Position numbers and translations under genes: made by a program. Of a stretch of 64,000 nt of DNA, positions 48,627 through 60,400 are shown one piece after another; position 1 is the stretch's first letter, and each line of letters begins with the position of its first letter. The notes under the pieces were generated by a model that was not told the origin of the DNA, ran no database searches, and saw only the letters and a list, made by a program, of their open reading frames with translations. Origin of the DNA: Anaspis maculata (Eukaryota > Arthropoda > Insecta > Coleoptera > Scraptiidae); assembly GCA_949128115.1 (NCBI GenBank), contig OX421961.1, positions 125,491,050 to 125,555,049 of the forward strand. The letters run 5' to 3'.

Positions 48627-50960
48627 TACCGGGTGATCATTTGAAAACTATCCACCTGCAATAACTCCCGATAGCTAGTGAAAATGTCTTCGAGCAAAAA
48701 CAGGTCGATTTTTATATCGAGGGGGACATCTTAAACATACATCGGCGAATTTCTATCATCAGCCCCCTCGCCCCCACCCACCCCAACTTTGAAATTTCAA
48801 ATGACATCACCTATTTTGCGATACATCGTATTAAACAGAATTTGAACCGCAAGTTTACTAGAATTATCTTTTGTCAAACAATTATAACGTGTGTCATAAA
48901 AATATTTCAGGGGCGTAGATATTAGGGGGTGCCTCCTCTTCTCCCCCCTATGTTTCACCTTCCTAAATATTTTTAAGAACTGTTGATATTTTTGAATTCT
49001 ACGTTCAATTAAGAAGAAAAAGTCACTCTTGCAAACTTTTGATTAGAGGCTTCGTTTAAGAGATATTTGAGTTTGAAACTTTGGAAAACATCCCAAAATC
49101 ACCACTTTCCAGAGCCTAAATTTTTTGTTTCCTGAAAATTTCTCGTGTTTTGGAAGAAATGGTGGTTTATGAACTTACAAATTCTAGAAAACTTATTTCA
49201 GCTGAGAAATCATGAGTTTTTTTTTATTTTAATTTTTAGACGTCGTCAGTGCTTAAGTGTGTGAGGGAGCCTTTGTAATTCTTCCGATTGGTGAGTTCTG
49301 CGGGAAAGGCGGTTGAGTGTTAATTTGTCGCCCGGATATTTCAGGAAAAACCATGTGAGAATTTCAAGCCTCAAGCAATGTCGCACAAAGTTGAATATTG
49401 ATATATAACTGGTATGATCCCTAAGGAAGAACATATCAAAATATTTGGACTTACACCTCTGTGCCTCCTACGATTTTGGGGCTTTGAATATCCTGTCAAA
49501 AAATTCACCCAGACACTTTTCTCTAAAACTGTTCCTGTGGACGAACCAATCATTTTAACAATATAAGGTGGGTCTCAAAGGAAACACGGTATGTTGTTGC
49601 CTATGAAGTGGACTCCGGTAGCCATGAAACATTTCTGCTTGATAGTGGCGTGAATAGTACGCGCAAGGTGGAATTTCTCTCCTGGATCTTTAAATGAGAA
49701 AGATGTAAGAATATTTTGTGATGGTCAATAAAGCTGAGCATTGTTAATAGGTTCTTCTTCCCATCTTCGAAACAGACCCAAGTGATGAGACTGATGAGTG
49801 AACAGTTGATATTTACAGCGCTCATCCCAAAAATAATGAATTCTCTACAAAAAAAATTGTGGTTTCTTCATTTAGGGGCATCATTGTCTGAAGCTGTCAA
49901 AAATAAAAATTACCGACAAATCATGTCTATCTTGGACAAAAACAGCATCAATTGCTTACGCCTATTTATATTACAAAGTCAGGTCAGGTCAGGTCAGGTT
50001 TTTTATTTTTTTTTATTACAAAGTCAGAGCATCAATTTTTTAATAAACAAGTTTTACACCTACTTTTTTTTTTAAATGGAATAACGGCTACAGAAAATAT
50101 GATTTTATGGTTATATTGTCCGATAGATACAATAGCTTCTGGTATTTTCTGATAGAGGAAGAACTTCACTTAGTATTACACACAAAAACAGTGGAACCGC
50201 TCCATCATTCATCAGTAAAAAAAAAGAAATGCAAAAATTGTATGCATCTTCGGGAGAAAATTGGGCATATAATCACTTTCACAACAGATCAATTTTTGAT
50301 CTTGTAATGAATACAGACACTTTGTTTTTGTCGTTTTCAGGTATAAAATGGTTAAGAACAATGAATTCTGTTGGAAATACTCAATTGGATGATTCTAACC
50401 ATACGAAAACCGAAATTCAAAACGACAATTTCAGATGGCAAAAATCGTCGTTTTTTCAGTTAAACTTGTTTAATCGTGTTTCAATTCAAATTTTAACACC
50501 ATATTTGATATCAGAGGCCAAGATTTAGTTGGAAACGATACCACACTTGCCGATATCAATTCGAGGTTTTTGAGAGAAAAACAAAATAAATTTTGACGAT
50601 CTTCTTTTTTTTCCAGGCAACCCAAACTACTTATCAACAATTCAAACGTCAAGCAAATATTGTGAAGCTTTGAGGCATCTGAATATGATTTTTTCATTTA
50701 TATAAGCTACAGGGTGTCATTTACGCATTTAAAATGGCAATATTTAGCCCAGTAGCTATATTTAGCCCCCTCCCCCACCATCAATGACGCACAAGGGTGT
50801 GCCACCGAGTATTTTGATATGTTATTCCTTAGGTCTTACAAGGCCGGTATACCAAATTTCAGCTTTGTGGGAATTTGTTGCGGGTTAAAACCTAATATGC
50901 CTGGGCTACTAGGAATCGGGAGTTATTGCAGGTGGATAATCTTCAAATGATCACCCGGTA
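48627..50960. mobile_element. DNA element with TACCGGGTGATCATTTGAA termini, about 2.3 kb
   Basis: TACCGGGTGATCATTTGAAA at the left pairs with TTCAAATGATCACCCGGTA at the right, followed inwards by ATCCACCTGCAATAACTCCC against GGGAGTTATTGCAGGTGGAT. A TAT flanks each side. The interior holds a one-armed FB-1 fragment (about 48905-49240), a GTCAG microrepeat (49979-49999) and short frames that I do not recognise as a transposase. Probably non-autonomous. Confidence 0.75.
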
Positions 50961-51488
50961 TATCAATAAGACAGCAAACTTATCAAAGCCCTCCAAAGCT
51001 ATTAGGATTAGGCGTTTTCATTCGTTTCCGTTCTGTTTGGACAGCGCTTGTCATTTATGTTTGGTGAATTGTTCATAATATTACAGCTTTTCAATCCGTC
51101 TCATAATAACTTGGTAATAATAATTAATAACCGATTTTCCGACCGAGGTAGAAACCTATATAGGCAACCAAGAATACAAGCTCCAGGAGACGCCTCGCGC
51201 CGCACCGAAAAACTGAAAATCCCAGAGCAGATAAAAAGATTCCCGAAAGATTATAAATATAGCTCGGAACGGAGACCGACAATCTCTGGGCAGGGTCAGA
51301 GAGAATTTCCCGCGACCGACACACACGGGACCCCGACGAGCTCCGTCTAACCTAGTCCGAACCTGGCGATCGGCCATGTGCGAGCGTCGCTAATTTCCAA
51401 CTCTCCGGTCGCGTGCCACGAACGAAATTCGATAAATCTCTCTGAATACAAGTCTCAGTGAAGTGCCAATCAATCTCACAGCCTCACC
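50961..51488 (+). promoter_or_regulatory. TMEM38 5' flank and 5' UTR, with TATAAATA at 51253-51260
   Basis: GC content rises from about 51170 to the start codon. A TATAAATA box lies about 235 nt before the ATG. The context before the start is CTCACCATGG, close to the Kozak consensus. The TATA assignment is a guess. Confidence 0.35.
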
Positions 51489-54400
51489 ATGGATCCGGAG
51501 GCCTTCCTCGACATCGCCAACCAAGTGGTCAAGCTGAAGATGTTCCCTTACTTCGACATTGCGCACTGCACTCTGTGCGCCTTGTCTGTCAGGGAAGACC
51601 TGGGAAGCGGTAAGCTTATCGTCGTTGCCGTGAAAGCCACCAATCGGAAAAAGGAAAGCTCGATCGCGATAATAGAGAGCGAGAGCTTATTTTCGTTTTG
51701 TTCATTCTTGTATTTCTTGTTGTCCTGTCGTGCTTTTTTTTTTTACGCGGTTGGTGGATTGCGAGTTGTGTCAGAGGATGGACCTAAAATTGGGTCCACT
51801 GTGACGCAAACCCATTATTATTGTAGTAATGAATAACTGCATGCAAGCTTCTGTACCTATTCGTATACTGAAAGGATGAAAGGAATATTATGCTTGTTAC
51901 ATTTTGTGATGTAATAAGAATTCAGACTGGTGTATGGCGCTTGCGTGGCGCTATTTTGGAATACCTGCGGAATTCAATTTAGATAATAATAATACAATGC
52001 GGGAGTAGAAGGGAGTTTATTTTAATAAAACTGTATCTCTACTTCTCCGAAATGCATTTCCGCTTTTATTACGCGTTAGGTTTAAATATTTGGTAATGAA
52101 ATATTTTATTTTTAACAAAATGAGAACAAAATGTAACAAATAAAGCGTCTATACATTACATACACTCTATAGTAATAAAAGCCTACATGTCCGTGTTTTA
52201 AAATCCGCTGTGTCTAGGTACACGCTAACGTGTACGCAAAGTTAAAAATTAGGTGCACGCGAAACGTCATAGTGTGTATATGACGTCAGCTTTTAGCGTG
52301 CACCAAACTTATATTTTCAAGGTACACGCGAAATTATTGTGATGGCGTTTTGCGGGCGGGCATCAAGTCAACAGCGGGTAGTAAATGCGGTAGTCTCATG
52401 CCCGTATTCATAGTCGTTGTCAAGTGCACCTTGTTCAAGGATCACTTTTAATCAAGCTGTAACTCAAGTACGATTTCTGTTTCATGGACATATTTTTGGC
52501 TATTCCCGTGAAATAGTATTCCTCGAGGAAAGCCGAAGTTATGTCTATGAAACAGAATTCGTACTTGAGTTACAGCTCGATATTAAGTGGTAGGTACTTG
52601 GACAAGGTGCACTTGACAACGACTATGAATACGGGCATCAGTCTCGACGATGGTTACCTATGTTGATGAAGTGTGTACAAACGTTCACGTTGTTTTCTAA
52701 GTTTAAGACAGCTCTTAAAAGCTATGAAACCGAATTATGAATGAATTAGAAATATTTTTGACGATTAACATGTAGTCGCCTATTTTGGTTCTTGAGATAC
52801 AGGGTTCAACATTTTATTTTATTTTCACCCTGTATATGCCGCCAGCATAGTTAGTATTAGGTCTGTTCCATCAGGAGTCCCTGACTGTCCGTGGACGTCA
52901 GCAACATGCGCATTACGATTTTGGCGTTCCATAAATCGTAATGCGCATGCTGCTGACGTTCACGGACAGTCAGAGACTCCTGATGGAACAGACCTATTGA
53001 TGGCTTCAAATTTCAACTGAAATTTCAATCAAAAGATAATGGATCAAACAATAACACATCTACCAAGTGGCATCCCGCCATCATAAAACATCATAAGGTC
53101 CATACAGTCTTGAGTATCAAGCATCTGGATTATTTTAATTTTCTTGTGTTTTGGCGGAGAAGGAGTGAACTGGCGATGAAATATGTGAGCACCTTTCTTG
53201 TAGACAGTGAAATTTCCAACAATTTCTTCCCATGTACTTTTTTCCAAGTGTCATCGTTCACGAGATAAACGCGAAAAACTGATTTTTAAGTTCTTCTCGA
53301 GGTCACACCGGATTCTTGAGGACTTTTAGTATGTTAAACTACATGGTTAACTGAGCTTATATCCAAAAATCCGGCAGGGTTTCATTTTTGTTCGCTATTT
53401 GCGATTTCAGCATCTAAAATTCCTGGACTACTTCCGTTTATAACCAACTTTTCGTTATTTTCGGTTTCATAGCTCTTAAGAGCTATCCCAAACTTAGAAG
53501 ATGATGTGAACTTTTGTCCACACTTCATCATCATAGGTACCTATCGTCGAGACTATCGCATTTATTACTTGCTGTTAACATGACAGTCCGCCCGAAAAAC
53601 GCTATCACAATAATTTCGCGTGTACCTTAAAAATATAAGTAGGTACGCTAAAAGCTGACGTCATATACACACTATGACGTTTCGCGTGCACCTAATCTTC
53701 GAATTTGCGTACACGTTAGCGTGTACCTAGACACAGCGTTTAAAATCAGAAAGCCACCAAATCGTATTCTACAGAGAAGCTGATGAGGGGTCCGCCGCAA
53801 TGTAGGTACCTCTATCTCTCAATTTTTATCGCCATTTTCCAAAAAAGGAAAAAGGGTTTCTACGAATACAGGTGCGCTAAGAAACTCTATGAAAAACTTG
53901 TTTTTTTCACTTTAAAAATTTCAAAAGAAAAATCATGGTATCGTGGCGAAAATTTATACATTTTTCAAAATCCAGTGAAATTTTCAGCAGTAGGTACTCA
54001 GCAGAGCCCAGAGTCTATCGATCTTTTTAGCGCACTTTCCCAAAAAAATGCGAAAAGGCCGCTTTTAGCTTCACTGTGTCCGTCCGTCCGTACTCGGGAT
54101 AACTCCTCAGGAAAAAAGATATCGATGTGGTTTAAACGCTGATCAATAGTATATGAAAAAATATGCGCAGAATGTCAAGTTACTTTTACTTTGCACCACA
54201 AATCTTTGCACTTTGCCGCCATCTTTGATCCGCCAATAATTATTATATATTATTAAAATTGTATAAGAAATTATTATTCTGGCAATTGCGACTTTTTTCT
54301 GTCAATTGCGACTTTTTAGCACATTTCGATAGAAAATGATGTTTATATGGCCGGTTTGTCCGTCTGTCTGTCCGTCCGTTATTTGTCTGTTCGTCCGTCT

Positions 54401-57400
54401 GTCTGTCTGTCCGTGTAAAAGTTGAGAAGTTGTACTCCTTCTCGGGAAATGAAGCTAGAGCCTTAGAACTTTTTCCGATTAATAGCTTAGGCCCTCAAGG
54501 GTGGCCTATGGGCAGATTGTATTTCATGGTGGCGCTGCCATATTGGTAGCCATATTGAAATTTCTCATCAGTGGAACGGAACCTCGAACGGAACTTATTC
54601 TGATCTCGTATGAACATTCTTACTTTCAAGCTCAGTTCCATGTTTACGCCGCCATCTTGGTAACCATATTCAAATTTCTTATTAGTGGAACGATTTTCCT
54701 GAAACTTGGAACTTACCCTTGCTTCATATGATCACTCTTATTTTCAAGCTGAGTTTCATGATCCGTTAGAGCGGATTCAGAGCGAATGAATCTGAAGCGG
54801 ATTCATACGAGACAAGAGTACCACGTTTCATGACAATCGTTCCAATTATAAGAAATTTCGATGTGGCGGCCAAGATGACGGCGTGATCATGAAACTGAGC
54901 TTAAAAGTAAGAATGGACTTATCCCGTTCGAGGTTCCGTTCCACTGATGAGAAATTTCAGTATGGCTACCAAGATGGCAGCGCCACCATGAAATAGTCTG
55001 CCCATAGACCACCCTTGAGGGCCTAAGCTATTAATCGGAGAAAGTTCGAAGGCTCTAGCTTCATTTCCCGAGAAGGAGTAGCCTAGGGAGTAGCCCGAAA
55101 AATATCAACCCTCTCCTCCACCTTCAACCCCTATCTAGCATCATAAAATTCGAGATTACTCCCAAAAGCCATACGGATGGCTTCTGTGATTTAAATTATG
55201 AATTTTGATATAAAAATTGTTTTCCACCCCTAATGTTGGGGTGCCGATTTTCCAATTTTCCTCGGTTAATTTGGCTGAGTTTTTGATATTGTGTACTTCT
55301 AATTCTGCTGAACAAAAAGTTCCCATATATACCAAAACTTATTCCTATGAACCGTTTTTGTTCTAAGGGGACTGGAGCTCAATATTTATGCTCTCAAATA
55401 TTCAAATTCAGTCCCCTGTAGAACAAAAACTGTCCATAGGAATAAGTTTTGGCATGGAAACTTTTTGTTCAGCAGAATAAGAAGTACACAATACCAAAAA
55501 TTCAGCCAAATTAACCAGAGGAAATTGGAAAATCGGCACCCCAACATTAGGGGTGGAAAATAATTTTCATGTCAAAATCCATAATTTAAATCACAGAAGC
55601 CATCTGCATGGCTTTTGAGAGTAGTCTCGAATTTTGTGATGGTAGATGGTAGATGGGGGTAGAGGAGGGGGTTGATATTTTTCTGTCAACTAAATACATT
55701 TAGCATGAAACACAACTTCAAGAGAAACCAAATAAAAAGCCTTCATTCACGTCAGAATATCATTTTTAAGCCGTCAAAACCTCCAACTTCAACCTCCTGT
55801 GGGTAAAAAACTGTCCATTATTTGAGTTTGGGGGGTATTTGATCAGTATCTCATGAGCTACAACATATCAAAAATTCAACCGGGAGCCATTTTCCATAAG
55901 AATCGTGCGGGGTCCTTTGCAGGCGATGTAAACTTCATTTAAATACATCCGATTTTGGACAAATGATGCTCTGCCGCCATCTTGAAATCTCTTATGAGTG
56001 GAACGATTGTCATGAAACTTGGAACTCAATCTTGTTTCTTATGAACATTCTTATTTTCTAGCTAAATTCCAACATTCCGCCATATTGACATCTCTTATTT
56101 AGTGGAACAATTTTCATGAAACTTGAAACTTACCTTGTCCAATACGATCATTCTGATTTTCAAGCCGAATTTCATGATTTTGCCGCTATTTTGGCCGCCA
56201 TATTGAAATTTCTGGCCAAATAACGGTAGAACCCTAATTAACATCTTGCGTTCACGAATGTTTCAAAAAAGAAGTGCGCTACTGAGCCTCATGCCCATGA
56301 GGCATATTCGCTTGTTATGTTGATGGTTGAGTCGACCGATATACATAATTATTAAAATGGAGTTTCAAGCAAGGTTTTAAGTACCTTGTAAAGAATCGCG
56401 GAGAGTCGAAATTTATAAAAATCTGGTACAGTCTTGTGTCCTGATTAACAATAAATTCAGTTTTCAAATCCCGCAAGTCGCGCATATTGAAAAATAGGTA
56501 TCGAAGGACCAAAAAGAACCACTATTCATTGCCGCTGTCACACCTACCGCAATGCGCCACAGTGCCATTCTTCGTGGTTAAAAACAAAATAAATACCTAA
56601 TTCCTTCGACAAACCTGTAATTTTGCTTGATTTGAAAAGATTTATTTATACGAAAATATGGCAAACCGATGACTTGACTGATCACTGAAGTTGATTTCGA
56701 TCAGCCTCTTTAGATCAGGTAGAATCTCGAAATGCACGTGGGAGTACCGAAAAACAAATCTTCATGCGGAAAGTGAGTACTTTCTACACGCGCGCGCGTC
56801 AAATGAGTGCGGAAAATAAATCCGTGCGGAAAAGTAAAATCTCATCGAAATTGTAAACTTGCGCTTGTATAGGCTGTCTGATTTCTACATGATTCTAGTG
56901 GCCTGTGATTCAGGCCGCGATCGGCCGATGGCGACCAGAAACGCAGCCTAATAGCCAGAATAATAGCCTTCTCCGTGGTTTTCATAAGCTTATGTAAACG
57001 AATAAAGAAATTGATAATTTCATGGAAAATTTCGTCCTCCAAAAGATGTTGATAACTGTTTCCTCTTATATATTGAAGTTTTCGATGTTTAATTTTGTAT
57101 GCATGTTACTTTCCGTCAGCTTGTATGAAAAACTTTGTTCCTAACTCTTGCGAAAAGTGATACTTTCCGCAATTGTTAGGCAAATTACTAATACTAATAA
57201 GTTGCTTAGCAAATTTGGTAATTGAGGTCTCCAATTTTCCGTTGTCTCTCTTTACTGTGACGTCATGCGTATAAGATACGGTTAATCGAGGTCACTGGGC
57301 GCTTCCCAATAAGGCGTATAAGGACACAATTGGACACATATGGACACAATTCGACACAGCTAGCGTTCCAATAGCAGTAATAGCACCACTTGTCGACACA

Positions 57401-60400
57401 ATCGAAACATTGGCGAGGCTGAGTTTGGCATTGAGCTGGCAAGTGCACTTTGACATTGCGTATCAGCCTTGTCGCAGTTATTGGAAAGCGCCCCATGTTT
57501 TTTGAGGTATGACATTTCGTTTCTGACAATGGGAAATTTTTCGAATCTGACAAAGCGCTCTGTCGTGTATTTATTTGATTTCAGCATGGATTTCATGATT
57601 TTACTTGTTCTTACCCTCGTTCTTACCAATAAGTGTGTTATATATAGTGGAAAACTGAGAAGATACAGAAATGGTTCAAGGGTGTTATGTCGCTCTATGC
57701 GAGTGCGATAATAAGACGAATACACCCGGCATGCACCGGTTCACGAAAGACCCAAACTTGATGGAAGTGTGGCTGCACCAGCACCAGCAGGGATCACGCT
57801 GCACCAGACACGTGCATCTTACTACGAAAAAACTCTATTACTTCGTCCATTAAAAACTCCCTTATGGGCTCTAGTGACTTTCCCCACATGATAATGGGAA
57901 CAGTATAGCTATCCGATTCGAAATTCCCGCAAAAGTCAGAAACGAAACGTCCAAACGTCATAAACGTCAAAACGTCAAAGGTGACCTCGAAAAACCATGG
58001 TATTTTCTATCTCCTAAAATTGGAAAGGTCAATTGAGGTCTCCAATTTTCCGTTGTCTCTCTTTACTGTGACGTCATGCGTATAAGATACGGTTAATCGA
58101 GGTCATTGGGCGCTTCCCAATAAGGCGTATAAGGACACAATTCGACACAATTTGACACAGCTAGCGTTCCAATAGCAGTAAAAGCACCACATGTCGACAC
58201 AATCGAAACATTGGCGAGACTGAGTTTAGAATTGAGCTGGCAAGTGCACTTTGACATTGTGTATCCGTCTTGTCGCAGTTATTGGAAAGCGTCCTATGTT
58301 TCTTGAGATATGACATTTCGCTTCTGACAATGGGAAATTTTTCGAATCTGACAAGCGCTCTGTCGTGTATTTATTTGATTTCAGCATGGATTTCATTATT
58401 TCACTTGTTCTTACCCTCGTTCTTGCCAATAAGTGTGTTATATGTAGTGAAAAACTGAGAAGATACTGAAGATACTTACAGAAATGGTTCAAGGGTGTTG
58501 TGTCGCCCTATGCGAGTGCGAGAATAAGACGAATACACCCGGCATCACCATGCACCGGTTCAGGAAAGACCCAAACTTGATGGAAGTGTGGCTGCACCAG
58601 CACCACCAGGGATCACGCTTCACGCTGCACCAGACACGTGCATCTTACTACGAAAAAACTCTATTACTTCGTCCATTAAAAACTCCCTTATGGGTTCTAG
58701 TGACTTTCCCCACATGATAATGGGAACAGTATAGCTAACCGATTCAAAATTCCCGCAAAAGTCAGAAACGAAACGTCCAAACGTCATAAACGTCAAAACG
58801 TTAAAGGTGACCTCGAAAAACCATGTACTTTCTATCTCCTAAAATGGACCTATTTCTTTTTCACGCCCATTTTGCCTCCTATCTCCGCTCATTGGCGGGA
58901 TTTGCCTCACATTCTCCCGTAGCAACTGTGTCAGTGTCAGTGACTTTCTACTTCTCATTACCCCTGACAACGATATGTTACAATTTGTCATCAGTTGTCA
59001 GTAGAGCAGAACCAAAATGTGGAGCAAAAGTCTTGCCACGATGCAAACCTACAGACTCGACAACGCTTCACTTGTTTATAAGTGTAAGCATCAAATGACG
59101 GGGAACCAGCGTGATAAGGGGTTGAAGTACAGTGTGGAAGGATATTTTGAAGACGTACCTACTTGTGAATAACCTGAAGGTAGAGGTAGAAGTGAAGTGC
59201 TACAGGAGCCAGAAAAAGGAACAAGCTCCTCAAGAAAATGTTCGGAGCATTTGTTTTCAGTGTCTTCTTTGTACCAATCAATCACTGATGAATAGAAATC
59301 TTCCGCTCTGAAGTGCCCCGTGAGACACCTTAAGATTGAAGCAAAATATTGAGGTTTTGTTGTGAAGCTACAGCAATCGTCAAATAGGAAGGTGAGGTAG
59401 CATTCCCAGCACTTTGAACGGTGATTTGGACGCCCCATTTTTGGCCTTGCAAGTACAACTTGTGAAACAGCCGGCATCGTGTCTTCCAGTGGCGGCCATC
59501 CATTTATTTCGCTTATTTTCGTCGGCAGGAAAACCGTGGAATGCAGCATGTGGGGGAAATGCTGTCTTAGACTTTGTGCGGTCAACTTTTCACACAACAT
59601 ACGCGCATTTTTCGAATTGTTCGATCAGTGTAGCCACACGACACATGTTACAGTCATAGTGACAGTGACAATTCTAATTTATTGTGACAGTATCGCCTTC
59701 CTCGATATTCGTGCCTAATAATTGAAGGCGTTTAATTGGCCAGGGGTGTGGCTTAAAATTATTCATCCTTGTCTGAACGTCTCTGTTCCCCATAAGAAAT
59801 AGGTCTATTGGAAAGGTCAATTGAGGTCTCCAATTTTCCGTTGTCTCTCTTTACTGTGACGTCATGCGTATAAGTTACGGTTAATCGAGGTCATTGGGCG
59901 CTTCCCAATAAAGCGTATAAGGACACAATTCGACAAATTTGGACATAATTTGACACAGCTAGCGTTCCAATAGCAGTAATAGCACCACATGTCGACACAA
60001 TCGAAACATTGGCGAGGCTGAGTTTAGAATTGAGCTGGCAAGTGCACTTTGACATTGTGTATCCGTCTTGTCGCAGTTATTGGAAATCGCCCTATGTTTC
60101 TTGAGATATGACATTTCGTTTCTGACAATGGGAAATTTTTCGAATCTGACAAGCGCTCTGTCGTGTATTTATTTGATTTCAGCATGGATTTCATTATTTC
60201 ACTTGTTCTTACCCTCGTTCTTGCCAATAAGTGTGTTATATGTTGTGGAAAACTGAGAAGATACTTATAGAAATTGTTCAAGGGTGTTGTGTCGCTCTAT
60301 GCGAGTGCGAGAATAAGACGAATACACCCGGCATGCACCGGTTCACGAAAGACCCAAACTTGATGGAAGTGTGGCTGCACCAGCAACAGCAGGGATCACG

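Larger units (their letters stand above)
52205..53739. mobile_element. Foldback element, about 1.5 kb, carrying two further hairpins (TMEM38 intron 1)
   Basis: CGCTGTGTCTAGGTACACGC pairs with GCGTGTACCTAGACACAGCG. Pairing continues through TGACGTCAGCTTTTAGCGTG / GCTAAAAGCTGACGTCA, through CGCGAAATTATTGTGATGGC / GCTATCACAATAATTTCGCG, and through TAAGACAGCTCTTAAAAGCT / AGCTCTTAAGAGCTAT. Two separate smaller hairpins (52398-52638 and 52859-52995) sit inside it. Confidence 0.88.
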
